DNA of 64,000 nucleotides from Rhodobiaceae bacterium (GCA_020637985.1 JACKJK010000003.1:62001-126000); one strand, 5' to 3'; positions 1 through 8,401 are shown, numbered from the stretch's first letter. A program made the numbers and translations. Notes: generated from the sequence alone by a model not told the origin.

Positions 1-1547
1 ACGTCCATCTGGTTTGCGCAGACGCGCTGCAGGAAGGCCATCGCGTCGCGCCCCTCGACCCGGATCTTGCCGAAGGAGGTCATGTCGAACAGCCCGACGC
101 CGTTGCGCACGGCGAGATGTTCCGCGCGATTGTTGTCGAACCAGTTCTGCCGCTTCCACGAATAGCGGTACTCGCGCTCCTGGTCCTCGTTGGCGAACCA
201 GTTGGCGCGCTCCCACCCGGCGGTTTCGCCGAATACCGCCCCGCGGGCCTTCAGGTGTTCGTGCAGCGGTGAACGGCGCACCCCGCGCGAGGTCACGGGC
301 TGGCGATAGGGAAAGTGGTCGGCGTAGAGCAGGCCGAGCGTCTCGCTCACCCTCTCGCGCAGATACGTGCGGTTGGCCTGGAAGCCGACCACGCGCCGGA
401 TATCCACGTCCCACAGGTCGAACGGCGGCTCGCCGTCATTCATCCACTGCGCCAGCGCCATGCCCGAACCGCCGGACGACTGGATGCCGGTCGAATTGTA
501 GCCGCAGGCGACCCAGAAGTTGCGCACCTGCGGCGCCTCGCCGAGGTAGTATCGGTTGTCGGGGCTGAAGCTCTCCGGGCCGTTGAAGAAGGTGTGGATG
601 CCGGTTTCCGCCAGCAGCGGCATGCGCTTCACCGCCAGTTCCAGGATCGGCTCGAAGTGGTCGAAATCCTCCGGCAGCTGGTCGAAGCAGAAGTCCTCGC
701 GGATACCGCCCATGCCCCACGGCTTGGCCTTCGGCTCGAAGGCGCCGAGCATCATCTTGCCGGCGTCCTCCTTGTAGTAGGCGCACTCGTCGGGCACCCG
801 CAGAACGGGCAGGGGCTTCAGCCCCTCGACCGGCTCGGTGACGATGTAGAAGTGCTCGCACGCATGCAGCGGGATCGGCACGCCGGCCATCGCGCCGACC
901 TCGCGCGCCCACATGCCCGCGCAATTGACGACGTGCTCGGCCTCGATGGTGACCGGCTCGCCGTCGATCACCGCCGAGACGCCGCTGACGCGATTCCGCA
1001 CGGTGTGGATCGCCGTCACCTTGGCGTTCTCGATGATGCGCACACCGTTCTGGCGAGCGCCCTTCGCGAGCGCCTGCGTGACGTTGGCGGGGTCGACCTG
1101 GCCGTCCTTGGCGATGAACACCGCGCCGACGACGTCGCTGGTGTTGAGATGCGGGTAGCGGTCCTTGACCTCCGCCGGAGAGATTTCCTCCACATCGACC
1201 CCGTAGGCGCGTGCCATCGAGGCGCTGCGGTAGAGTTCCTCCTTGCGTTCGTCGCTCAGCGCGACCGAGATCGAGCCGAGCTGGCGCAGGCCGGTGGCAA
1301 GGCCGGTCTCGGCCTCCAGCCCGGCGTAGAGGTCGGCTGTGTACTTGGCGAGCCGCGTCATGTTGGAACTGGTGCGCAATTGCCCCACCAGCCCCGCCGC
1401 GTGCCACGTGGTGCCGCAGGTCAGCTGCTTGCGCTCCAGCAGGACGACGTCGCGCCAGCCGAGCTTGCCGAGGTGATAGGCCAGCGAGCAGCCCGATACG
1501 CCGCCACCGATGATGACGGCGCGGGCCTTTGTCGGAACCGGCTTCAT
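1..1547 (-). CDS. DMGDH/sarcosine dehydrogenase-type FAD oxidoreductase, 3' end outside window
   Basis: The reading frame opens at ATG 1547 and stays open to the window edge, so about 515 N-terminal residues are visible and the C-terminus is missing. It begins with a Rossmann dinucleotide motif (VIIGGGVSG, residues 11-19) and has the TTWHAAG motif with His49, the position that binds FAD covalently in dimethylglycine dehydrogenase. The DAO domain fills the first 370 residues or so. An FAO_M-type linker and the start of a GcvT-like aminomethyltransferase domain follow, as in the 816-residue paralogue at 2904-5354. The family oxidatively demethylates N-methylated glycines and passes the C1 unit to tetrahydrofolate. 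Its start overlaps the stop of the upstream gene as ATGA (1544-1547), indicating translational coupling. The exact substrate (dimethylglycine, sarcosine or another methylamine) is inferred only at family level. Confidence 0.88.
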   Translation of the reverse strand, partial: MKPVPTKARAVIIGGGVSGCSLAYHLGKLGWRDVVLLERKQLTCGTTWHAAGLVGQLRTSSNMTRLAKYTADLYAGLEAETGLATGLRQLGSISVALSDERKEELYRSASMARAYGVDVEEISPAEVKDRYPHLNTSDVVGAVFIAKDGQVDPANVTQALAKGARQNGVRIIENAKVTAIHTVRNRVSGVSAVIDGEPVTIEAEHVVNCAGMWAREVGAMAGVPIPLHACEHFYIVTEPVEGLKPLPVLRVPDECAYYKEDAGKMMLGAFEPKAKPWGMGGIREDFCFDQLPEDFDHFEPILELAVKRMPLLAETGIHTFFNGPESFSPDNRYYLGEAPQVRNFWVACGYNSTGIQSSGGSGMALAQWMNDGEPPFDLWDVDIRRVVGFQANRTYLRERVSETLGLLYADHFPYRQPVTSRGVRRSPLHEHLKARGAVFGETAGWERANWFANEDQEREYRYSWKRQNWFDNNRAEHLAVRNGVGLFDMTSFGKIRVEGRDAMAFLQRVCANQMD

Positions 1548-2008
1548 GGATAGATCTCCGCGAACTTGCGTTTGTACAAAGCAATCATCTCTGCCTCGCT
1601 GGCGCCTTCGTCGTAAGGCGGGGTCGTCAGCGGCTTGATCTCGTCGGCGCTGATGCGCACCAGGATATTGATGCGCCCGGCAAGGTCGCCCCAGACTTCG
1701 CTCCACCGCCCGATCAGGGCCTCGAACGCATCCTCGCCACGGCGGATCAGCGTCGCGGTGCCCCTGACCCGCACGCCCTTGCGCGAGAACGGATCGACGA
1801 AATTGACTTCCGTGTGCGGGTCCGCGGTCAGGTTGGCGATGGTTTGCGGCGAGCGGATTTCACCAAAGGCAATGGCGTCGTCTTCCACGACGAGGAACGT
1901 CCCCTTCGGCGACACGCAGGGCTTGCCCTGCGGCGATACCGTCGCGACGAAGCCGAGGGGAAACTCTGCGATGACCTTTTTCGCGCTGCCCGGAATCGTT
2001 GCCATCAT
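1544..2008 (-). CDS. Pyridoxamine 5'-phosphate oxidase-fold (PNPOx-like) protein
   Basis: This encodes a small protein of about 154 residues with the split-barrel flavin-binding fold. An N-terminal strand pair (FPLGFVATVSPQGKPCVSPKGT) resembles general-stress and PNPOx-like proteins, and a central segment NVNFVDPF-type strand (EVNFVDPFSRKGVRVRGTA) follows. The family binds FMN or F420 and reduces or senses small molecules; true PdxH enzymes are longer. It lies between a homocysteine-type methyltransferase and a DMGDH paralogue, sharing ATGA overlaps with both (2005-2008 and 1544-1547), so it is co-translated with one-carbon genes. Two adjacent ATG codons (2008 and 2005) are possible starts: 2008 gives the 4-base overlap, while 2005 is better spaced from GGGAG. 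Its reaction is unknown. Confidence 0.8.
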   Translation of the reverse strand: MMATIPGSAKKVIAEFPLGFVATVSPQGKPCVSPKGTFLVVEDDAIAFGEIRSPQTIANLTADPHTEVNFVDPFSRKGVRVRGTATLIRRGEDAFEALIGRWSEVWGDLAGRINILVRISADEIKPLTTPPYDEGASEAEMIALYKRKFAEIYP

Positions 2009-2907
2009 GGTTCTCCCGTGATTTCCAGGCCGGCTTGCGCGAGCTGGCGCGCCAGTTCGGCGATATGGGCCGGTCCGACCTCGCAGCATCCGCCGACGAC
2101 GCGCGCGCCGTTCCTCACCCAGTTCATGGCGAAGGCGGCATATTGTTCCGGCCCAAGGTCGTGGCGGGCCTCCAGGCTCGCGACAGTGCCGCCGGGCTTC
2201 AGGGTCTCGATCGACGTGAAGCCGTTGGCGTAGGCGCCCACCGGGCGATCCTGCCGGGCCATGACTGGCCAGGCCGCGTCGATTGCCTCGGGCTTGGAGC
2301 AGTTGAGCAGGAAGGCTTGCGCCCCGCAGTCGCCAAGTTGCGCCAGCGCGTCGCCGAGCGGTTCGCCGCTGCGCAGTGTCGCGCTGGTGTCGTCGGTGAT
2401 CGTCAGCGAAAGCCACACCGGCTTGCCGCTTTCGACCGCGGCGGTCGCGGCGGCGCGCGCCAGGCGCACCGACGGCATCGTCTCGCACAGGAAGAGGTCG
2501 ACCGCATCGGCCTGCATGGTGACGATGCGCCGGTAGGTCGCCAGCGCCGTCTCGTCGTCGGGCGCGACATCGGCGAGGTAGCTTGCCACCAGCGGAGGCA
2601 GGCAGCCGGCGATGCGCACCTGCCGGCCGCTGCGCGCGCGCGCCCGCTCCGCGGCGGCGATCGCGGCGCGCTGCAGGGGCTCGAACAGGGATGCATCGGC
2701 GTCGCGCGCCAGCCGCTCCGGCGTGGCGGTGTAGGCGCTGAGCGTGATGATCCGGGCACCTGCCTCGATGTAGGCGAGATGCACGTCCTCGACGATTGCC
2801 GGCTCGTCCAGCATGACCTGCGCCGACCACAGCGGGGAGGGCGGCCTTGAACTGCGCTTCAGCAGTTCCTGTCCCATGCCACCGTCGAGAAGGGCGATCC
2901 GGGTCAT
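2005..2907 (-). CDS. Homocysteine S-methyltransferase family protein
   Basis: This 300-residue protein matches the single-domain Zn-dependent S-methyltransferases (MmuM/BHMT-like). The zinc ligands are visible as Cys203 in FLLNCSKP and the Cys274-Cys275 pair in VVGGCCEVGP. The N-terminal LLDGGMGQEL loop is typical of the family TIM barrel. Such enzymes move a methyl group from betaine, S-methylmethionine or a similar donor to homocysteine, or demethylate related compounds. The ATG at 2907 overlaps the end of the DMGDH-type gene upstream by four bases, and its own stop overlaps the next start. Placement between two N-methyl-glycine oxidase paralogues suggests that a methylated amine such as a betaine is the donor; that is inference. 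Confidence 0.87.
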   Translation of the reverse strand: MTRIALLDGGMGQELLKRSSRPPSPLWSAQVMLDEPAIVEDVHLAYIEAGARIITLSAYTATPERLARDADASLFEPLQRAAIAAAERARARSGRQVRIAGCLPPLVASYLADVAPDDETALATYRRIVTMQADAVDLFLCETMPSVRLARAAATAAVESGKPVWLSLTITDDTSATLRSGEPLGDALAQLGDCGAQAFLLNCSKPEAIDAAWPVMARQDRPVGAYANGFTSIETLKPGGTVASLEARHDLGPEQYAAFAMNWVRNGARVVGGCCEVGPAHIAELARQLAQAGLEITGEP

Positions 2908-5354
2908 GCCTTCAGCCTTTCGTTGGTCGGGTCCCACAGCGGCGCGTCCGGCTGCACGGTCGCGGCGAAGCGGGTGCCGAAGATTTCCACCTCGAGCGCG
3001 GTGCCCGGCGCGGCGAGGTCGGCGCGCAGCATGCCGAGCGCGATCGACTTGCCGACTCGGTGCCCCCAGCCGCCTGACGTGGTCTCGCCAACCACCTTGC
3101 CGTCGTGCCACAGCGTCGACATGTACGGCGCATCGTGCTCGCCCGCGTCTACCACCATCGTGACGAACCGTTTGGCGAGGCCGCGCTGGCGCTCGGCTTC
3201 CATCACCGGCTTGCCGCGGAAATCGGCCTTGTCCCACTTCACGAAGCGCTCCAGCCCGCTCTGCAGGATGGTGTAGTCGGTCGAAAGGTCGCCCTTCCAC
3301 GCCCGGTAGCCCTTCTCCAGCCGCAGCGAATTCAGCGCGAACATGCCGAAGGGCTTCAGCCCGTGCCTCTGCCCGGCGGTCCATACCGCGTCGAAGACCG
3401 GCACGATGTCCGCGGTCTTGGTGTGGATTTCCCAACCGAGTTCGCCGGCGAAGGAGACGCGCACGAGCTGGCACCAGTGCCCGGCGATCTGCGCCGACTG
3501 GTGCGTCAGCCAGGGCAGCGACAGGTCGGCGTCGGTTACCTCGGCGAGGATGGCGCGCGACGCCGGCCCGCTCAGGATCTGGCAGGAGAAATCCTCCGTC
3601 ACGTCCTGAATCGAAATCCGAGAAGATTGCGGCAAGTGATTCTTCAGCCACTCGAAATCATGCCACTGCGCGGTGGCCGCCGTGATCAGGAAGTAGAGGC
3701 TCTCCGAGATCGCCATGATCGACATCTCGGTGACGATGCGGCCCTTGTCATCGGAGAAATAGGCAAGCCCGATGCGCCCCGGTTTGGGCACCACGCCTGT
3801 GATGATGCCGGACAGCCAGTCGCGCGCGCCATCGCCCTCGACGCGATAGCGCGAGAAGCCGGGCAGATCGAGAATGCCGGCGGCATCGCGCACGGCGAGG
3901 CATTCCTCGCGTACGCGTTCGAACCACGGCCCCTCGCGCCGCCAGGTCTGCGTCGCCTCCTCGGACGTGTCGTCGCCGGCTTGTGCGAACCAGTTCGCCC
4001 GTTCCCAGCCGTTGTAGGCGCCGAACTGCGCGCCCAGCGCCGTCACCTTGTCATGCAGCGGCGACAGGCGCTTGCCGCGCCCGGCAGGCCACGCATGATG
4101 CGGGAAATGCATCGCGTATTCGTGGCCGTAGACTTCCTTCGCCTTGTCGATGCAGTAGTCCTGGTCGCACCACGGGCCGAAGCGGCGCGGGTCGCACGAC
4201 CACATGTCCCACTCGGTCTGGCCCTCGGTGACCCATTCGGCCAGCACCTTGCCCGCGCCGCCGCCCTGGCAGATGCCAAAGGTGAAGACGCAGGCCTCGA
4301 AGGCGTTGGGAACGCCGGGCATCGGGCCGATCAGCGGGTTGCCGTCCGGCGTGTAGGGGATCGGGCCGTTGATGATCTTGGACAGCCCCGCGCTCGCCAG
4401 GATCGGCACGCGCGCCATTGCGTCCTCGACGTACCATTCCAGCCGCTCCAGGTCGTCGGGGTAGAGCTGGAACGAGAAGTCCTCAGGCATCGGATCGTCC
4501 GGCGTTACCCAGTGCGCCTTGCAGTTGCGCTCATAGGGGCCGAGGTTCATGCCGTATTTTTCCTGCCGCAGGTAGTAGCTGGAATCCACGTCGCGCAGCA
4601 GCGGCAGCTTGTGGCCGGCCTCCTTTGACCAAGCTGCAAGCTCGGGGATTTCCTCGAACAGCAGATACTGGTGGCTCATCGCGACGCTCGGCACCGTGCG
4701 CCCGAACATGCGCCCGACCGCCGGCGCGTAGTAGCCGGCGGCATTGACGACGTACTCGCAGGCGATCTCGCCCTTCGGCGTCTCGATGACCCACTCGCCG
4801 TTTTCGCGCCGCGCGCCGGTCGCCGGGCAGAAGCGGATGATCCGCGCCCCCTTGTCGCGTGCGCCCTTGGCCAGCGCCTGCGTCAGCTGCGCGGGGTCGA
4901 TGTCGCCGTCATAGGGGTCGTAGAGCGCCCCGGTCAGATCGTGCGTCTCGACGAACGGGTATTTCGAACGGATTTCTTCGGGCGACAGGATGTCGAGGTC
5001 CATGCCCTGGTAGCGGCCCATGCCGACGACGCGCCTGAACTCGTTGAGGCGCTCCTCGCTGTGGCCAAGCCGCACCGACCCGGTGACGTGGTAGTTCATC
5101 GGGTAGTCGACGGCGTCGCCCAGGGACCGGTAGAGTTCGGCCGAGTAGCGCTGCATGTTCATGATCGACCACGACGAGGAGAACGTCGGCACGTTGCCTG
5201 CCGCGTGCCACGTCGAGCCGGCGGTCAACTCGTTCTTCTCCAGCAGCACGCAGTCGCTCCACCCCGCCAGCGCCAGGTGATACAGCGCCGAGGCGCCGAC
5301 CACGCCGCCGCCGATGATGACCACGCGCGCATGTGTCGGAAAATCGTCTGCCAT
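2904..5354 (-). CDS. Dimethylglycine dehydrogenase-like flavoprotein with C-terminal GcvT domain
   Basis: This is a full-length (816 residues) member of the DMGDH/SARDH family. The order is: N-terminal FAD domain with VVIIGGGVVGAS at 11-22, GSTWHAAG with His50 as the likely covalent FAD attachment site, an FAO_M linker around 380-430, then GcvT folate-binding and C-terminal barrel domains to the end. It is expected to oxidatively demethylate an N-methylated glycine in the cytoplasm and deliver formaldehyde-level carbon to tetrahydrofolate. It is the first gene of the minus-strand operon, overlapping the methyltransferase gene by four bases, and is a paralogue of the gene at the left window edge. 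Electrons presumably go to an electron-transfer flavoprotein; no ETF genes are in the window. Confidence 0.9.
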   Translation of the reverse strand: MADDFPTHARVVIIGGGVVGASALYHLALAGWSDCVLLEKNELTAGSTWHAAGNVPTFSSSWSIMNMQRYSAELYRSLGDAVDYPMNYHVTGSVRLGHSEERLNEFRRVVGMGRYQGMDLDILSPEEIRSKYPFVETHDLTGALYDPYDGDIDPAQLTQALAKGARDKGARIIRFCPATGARRENGEWVIETPKGEIACEYVVNAAGYYAPAVGRMFGRTVPSVAMSHQYLLFEEIPELAAWSKEAGHKLPLLRDVDSSYYLRQEKYGMNLGPYERNCKAHWVTPDDPMPEDFSFQLYPDDLERLEWYVEDAMARVPILASAGLSKIINGPIPYTPDGNPLIGPMPGVPNAFEACVFTFGICQGGGAGKVLAEWVTEGQTEWDMWSCDPRRFGPWCDQDYCIDKAKEVYGHEYAMHFPHHAWPAGRGKRLSPLHDKVTALGAQFGAYNGWERANWFAQAGDDTSEEATQTWRREGPWFERVREECLAVRDAAGILDLPGFSRYRVEGDGARDWLSGIITGVVPKPGRIGLAYFSDDKGRIVTEMSIMAISESLYFLITAATAQWHDFEWLKNHLPQSSRISIQDVTEDFSCQILSGPASRAILAEVTDADLSLPWLTHQSAQIAGHWCQLVRVSFAGELGWEIHTKTADIVPVFDAVWTAGQRHGLKPFGMFALNSLRLEKGYRAWKGDLSTDYTILQSGLERFVKWDKADFRGKPVMEAERQRGLAKRFVTMVVDAGEHDAPYMSTLWHDGKVVGETTSGGWGHRVGKSIALGMLRADLAAPGTALEVEIFGTRFAATVQPDAPLWDPTNERLKA

Positions 5355-5378
5355 GTGCGCCTCCCTTTTCCTTGGTTC

Positions 5379-5969
5379 TCAGTAGACGGGCGGTGAAACC
5401 ACCCAGATGACGACCGCCGGTTCGTCGCCGGGATTGCGCCAGCGGTATGGCTGGTTCTGGAACTGGAAGCTGTCGCCGGCGGCAAGGCGGAACAGCTTGC
5501 CGCCGACCCACAGGTCCAGCCGGCCGCTGACGAGATAGCCGCCATCCTGCGCCGCGCGCCGCGAATCGTCCTCGCGCTCCGCGCCGGGCGCGAACACCGA
5601 GCGGATCATCTCGAAATCGCCGCTCAGGTCCGGCGACAGCAGTTCCTCCGACAGCCCGGTTTCCATCGAGCCGATGGCGTGGCGCGAGCCCGCGCGCACG
5701 ACGATGCCGCGCTCGGCCTCGGGCGCATCGTCGTTGCGGAAGAAGAAGCTGATCGGCACCTCGAAGACGCCGGCGATGCGGCGCAGGTCGCCGATGGAGG
5801 GCTCGAACTGGCCACGCTCCACCCCGGACAGCCAGCCGATGGAGCGCCCGATCGCCTTCGACAGCGCGGCCAGCGAAATGCCGCGCAGCTTGCGCAGCGT
5901 GCGGATGTCCGGGCCGACGCTGTGGCGGCCCGCAACTTCTCCCGCTTTCGTGCCGGCGTCGGAAGACAC
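5379..5969 (-). CDS. XRE-family transcriptional regulator with C-terminal cupin
   Basis: The 196-residue protein has an N-terminal helix-turn-helix (about residues 18-75; ISLAALSKAIGRSIGWLSGVERG) and a C-terminal cupin domain (about 120-190; GGYLVSGRLDLWVGG ... LAAGDSFQFQNQPYRWRNPGD). This PuuR/SutR-like arrangement senses small ligands and often controls amine or amino-acid catabolism. The start is GTG 5969, five bases after a GGGAGG Shine-Dalgarno at 5975-5980; an ATG a few bases upstream is in another frame. It lies 24 bases upstream of the DMGDH-type gene on the same strand and may be co-transcribed with it. A 9+9 bp palindrome (5981-6007) abuts its ribosome-binding site, so autoregulation and control of the adjacent operon are likely. 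Confidence 0.88.
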   Translation of the reverse strand: MSSDAGTKAGEVAGRHSVGPDIRTLRKLRGISLAALSKAIGRSIGWLSGVERGQFEPSIGDLRRIAGVFEVPISFFFRNDDAPEAERGIVVRAGSRHAIGSMETGLSEELLSPDLSGDFEMIRSVFAPGAEREDDSRRAAQDGGYLVSGRLDLWVGGKLFRLAAGDSFQFQNQPYRWRNPGDEPAVVIWVVSPPVY

Positions 5970-5980
5970 GCCATCCTCCC

Positions 5981-6013
5981 AATGAAATTTTCTGCGATAA
6001 TTTCATTTCTGCG
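5981..6013. promoter_or_regulatory. Candidate operator for the XRE-cupin regulator
   Basis: A perfect inverted repeat, AATGAAATT (5981-5989) and AATTTCATT (5999-6007), is separated by 9 bases. Overlapping it is a direct repeat of TTTCTGCG at 5989-5996 and 6006-6013, 17 bases apart. It lies in the AT-rich divergent region between the XRE regulator (start 5969) and ridA (start 6116). This is the expected place for a dimeric repressor site covering both promoters. Binding is inferred, not shown. Confidence 0.55.
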
Positions 6014-6115
6014 GAAAAATGCAATGGTGATTTTCGTCCCCGATTGCAGGCGCGGGAACAGCGCAATAAGCTTTGCCCACTGATATGGCGCCGCCATCAC
6101 AACAAGGAGCATTCA

Positions 6116-6466
6116 ATGTCCATCAAGCGTCTCGAAACCGGCCCGCGCATGAGCCAGGCCGTCATCCACGGCAACACGGTCTACCTGGCGGGGCAGGTCG
6201 CCATGGATGCGCCCGGCAAATCCGTGCGCGAGCAGACCGAGAACATCCTGGCACGTATCGACAAGCTCCTCGCCGAGGCCGGCAGCGACAAGTCGAAGCT
6301 GCTCAGCGCGACGATCTGGCTGACCGACATGAACACCTTCAACGAGATGAACGGCGTATGGGACGCGTGGGTCTCGCCGGGCAACACGCCGGCGCGCGCC
6401 TGCGTCGAGTCGAAGCTCGCGGCGGCCAAGTTCACCGTCGAGATCGGCATCATCGCGGCGCTGTAG
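6116..6466 (+). CDS. RidA/YjgF-family reactive intermediate deaminase
   Basis: The 116-residue protein has the RidA fold. It includes the conserved segment PARACVESKLA with Arg94, equivalent to the arginine that binds the carboxylate of imine/enamine intermediates, and the C-terminal VEIGIIAAL signature. Family members hydrolyse reactive 2-aminoacrylate-type imines and often accompany amino-acid or amine oxidases. ATG 6116 is chosen because AAGGAG lies just upstream (about 6103-6108); in-frame codons further upstream lack a ribosome-binding site. It is transcribed divergently from the XRE regulator and the DMGDH-type operon, which fits removal of imines formed by those oxidases. Confidence 0.88.
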   Translation: MSIKRLETGPRMSQAVIHGNTVYLAGQVAMDAPGKSVREQTENILARIDKLLAEAGSDKSKLLSATIWLTDMNTFNEMNGVWDAWVSPGNTPARACVESKLAAAKFTVEIGIIAAL

Positions 6467-6479
6467 CCCGGTTGGCGAG

Positions 6480-6513
6480 GGGCCGGCCGCCGCGAACGCG
6501 CGGGGGCCGGCCC
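6480..6513 (+). terminator. GC-rich hairpin between ridA and the racemase-family gene
   Basis: Perfect 9-bp arms (6480-6488 and 6505-6513; GGGCCGGCC against GGCCGGCCC) enclose a 16-base loop and begin 14 bases after the ridA stop. There is no T-run after it, so it may act as an attenuator or mRNA-stabilising hairpin rather than a full terminator. Confidence 0.45.
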
Positions 6514-6579
6514 GCCGCCTCACATCGGCAGGCCGTGCGGCTTTCCGCCGCCCGGCATTGATCCAGGGAGGTTGAGGAC

Positions 6580-7377
6580 ATGAACGTTCACGACAAGGCG
6601 CCGGCCCGCGAGATCCGGCAGTTTCCCTTCGAGACCGATGCCGGCATCGCCGCGCGCGCCCGCCTCGGGCTGGTCGTGCTCGGCAGCGACCACACCATCG
6701 AGCACGAGTTCCGCCTGATCCTCGCCGAGACGCCCGGCGTCGCGGTTTACCACGCGCGCATCGCCAACGACCCGGAGGTCACGCCCGAGACCTTGAGGGC
6801 GATGGAGAAGGGCATCGCGCCGACGGCCGACATCCTGCTGCCGGGCATGCCGTTCGATGCCATCGGCTACGGCTGCACCTCTGCGTCGATGGTGATCGGC
6901 CGCGACCGCATCGGCGAACTGCTGCGCCAGGCGCGTCCGGAGGCCGCCCCCACCAACCCCGTCAGCGCCGCCTTCGCTGCGTTTGCCGCGCTGGGCGCGA
7001 AGCGCATCGCGATCCTCACGCCCTATTCGGACGTCGTCAACGAGGGCATCCGCTCTTACTTCGAGGGCGGCGGCTTCGAAGTCCCTGTGATGGGATCGTT
7101 CAAGGAACCCAACGACAACATCGTTGCTTGCATCTCGCCGAAGTCGATCGCCGCCGCCGCCGTCAGCCTGGCTGCCGAGGGCGGCGTCGACGCGGTGTTC
7201 GTGTCCTGCACCAGCGTGCGGCTGGTCGAGGCCGTCGCTGACCTGGAGAAGCGCACCGGTCTGCCGGTGACGTCGAGCAACCACGCCATCGCCTGGCACA
7301 TGCTGCGCCTTGCCGGCATCGACGACCGCCTGCCGCAATTCGGCAGGCTGTTCACGCTCGGCCTGCACGGGGCCTGA
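6580..7377 (+). CDS. Maleate cis-trans isomerase / Asp-Glu racemase superfamily enzyme
   Basis: The 265-residue protein carries the two catalytic cysteines expected of this superfamily (maleate isomerase, arylmalonate decarboxylase, hydantoin racemase, EutA-like proteins): Cys99 in IGYGCTSAS and Cys210 in VFVSCTSV, each at the end of a Rossmann-like half. The pair carries out proton transfer or isomerisation at a carboxylate alpha carbon. ATG 6580 follows GGGAGG with good spacing. It lies downstream of ridA and eight bases before the GTG of a CitE-like gene, so the three probably act on one short dicarboxylate or amino-acid-derived acid. Maleate, malonate or an ectoine-type intermediate cannot be told apart by sequence. 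Confidence 0.83.
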   Translation: MNVHDKAPAREIRQFPFETDAGIAARARLGLVVLGSDHTIEHEFRLILAETPGVAVYHARIANDPEVTPETLRAMEKGIAPTADILLPGMPFDAIGYGCTSASMVIGRDRIGELLRQARPEAAPTNPVSAAFAAFAALGAKRIAILTPYSDVVNEGIRSYFEGGGFEVPVMGSFKEPNDNIVACISPKSIAAAAVSLAAEGGVDAVFVSCTSVRLVEAVADLEKRTGLPVTSSNHAIAWHMLRLAGIDDRLPQFGRLFTLGLHGA

Positions 7378-7384
7378 CAGCGGC

Positions 7385-8302
7385 GTGGAGAATGAGACTG
7401 CAGCAAGGCCCGTCGGGCTTTGCCGGTCGTGGCTGTTCGTCGGCGGGCCGCAGGCGCGTGCCGAAACCGCCGGTCAAAGCACCGCCGACGTGGTGATCCT
7501 CGAACTGGAAGACTTCACGCCACCCGCGGGTCGCCCTGCCGCGCGCGAAGCCTCTCCGGGCTTGTTCCGGGCCTGGCGTGCAGCGGGAAGCCTGGCCGCC
7601 GTGCGCGTCAACCCGCTTCACGAGGACGGTGCCGACGATCTCGCTGCCGTGATGGCCGGGGCGCCCGATATCGTCATGCTGCCGAAGGTTGCCGGGCCGG
7701 CGGACATCGCCGCTCTGGGTGAAGCTGTCACGCAGCATGAGCGCAATCTGGGCCTTCCCGAGGGCAGCGTCCGCCTCGTTCCCAACATCGAGAGCGCGTG
7801 CGCCCTGTTCCAGACCCGCGAGATCGCGTCGGCCAACCCGCGTGTCGTCGCCTGCCTGCTGGCGAGCGAGGACCTGACCGCCGATCTCGGCGCGCCGCGC
7901 TCGCGCGAGGGCACGGAACTGGCCTTTGCGCGCGCCCATTTCCACGCCGCCTGCACCGCGGCCGGCGTCATGTCGATCGACTACCCCTATACCTTTGCCG
8001 ACGAGGAAGGCCTGCGCGCAAGCTGTGCCGGCGCCCGCGCGCTCGGTTACCGGGCCAAGTCGCTTGTCGCTCCGCTGCATGCGCCGATCGTCAATGCCGC
8101 GTTCACACCCTCGCCAGAGGACGTCGCGCATGCGCGAAGGATTGCCGAGGCCTTCGAGCGGGCACGCTCCCGCGGCGAAGACCGGGCCTTGCTCGATGGC
8201 CATATCGTCGAAGTGCCAACCTACCGGAATGCGCAGGCTACCATTGCCATCGCAGAAGCGTTCGCGATGAAATTGGCGGAAGACAACAATAGTAATGTAT
8301 AA
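7385..8302 (+). CDS. CitE-like HpcH/HpaI-family CoA ester lyase
   Basis: About 305 residues from GTG 7385; the in-frame extension further upstream lies inside the previous gene and has no family-like sequence. The TIM-barrel motifs of CitE/malyl-CoA lyase proteins are visible: SWLFVGG near the N-terminus, VVILELEDFTPP (acidic metal/substrate segment), VRVNPL, IVMLPKV, PNIESA and LLASEDLTADLG. Such enzymes cleave or form C-C bonds in citramalyl-, malyl- or beta-hydroxyacyl-CoA, or hydrolyse the thioester. The free-standing lyase has no CitDF partners nearby, so citrate lyase is unlikely. It is separated by only seven bases from the racemase-family gene and presumably shares its pathway. Confidence 0.82.
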   Translation: MENETAARPVGLCRSWLFVGGPQARAETAGQSTADVVILELEDFTPPAGRPAAREASPGLFRAWRAAGSLAAVRVNPLHEDGADDLAAVMAGAPDIVMLPKVAGPADIAALGEAVTQHERNLGLPEGSVRLVPNIESACALFQTREIASANPRVVACLLASEDLTADLGAPRSREGTELAFARAHFHAACTAAGVMSIDYPYTFADEEGLRASCAGARALGYRAKSLVAPLHAPIVNAAFTPSPEDVAHARRIAEAFERARSRGEDRALLDGHIVEVPTYRNAQATIAIAEAFAMKLAEDNNSNV

Positions 8303-8357
8303 TCAAACGTAAATATGTAGGTAAAGTTTTCGGATAAAATACGATATAAATCGAAAA
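8273..8357 (+). promoter_or_regulatory. AT-rich promoter region for the H-NOX operon
   Basis: A TTGGCG (8273-8278) and a TATAAT (8298-8303) sit 19 bases apart at the end of the lyase gene. An inverted pair TTTTCG (8327-8332) / CGAAAA (8352-8357) lies in the AT-rich gap before the H-NOX start at 8402. The 19-base spacing is longer than ideal, so the promoter call is tentative. The sharp local drop in GC content marks a regulatory region. Confidence 0.35.
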
Positions 8358-8401
8358 TACGTCTCAACTACATTTGTCCACGGTAGAGGAGACGAAAAGT
8401 C

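Noticed and set aside
7385..8302. Citrate lyase beta subunit
   Set aside because: No alpha or acyl-carrier subunits or citrate lyase maturation genes are adjacent.
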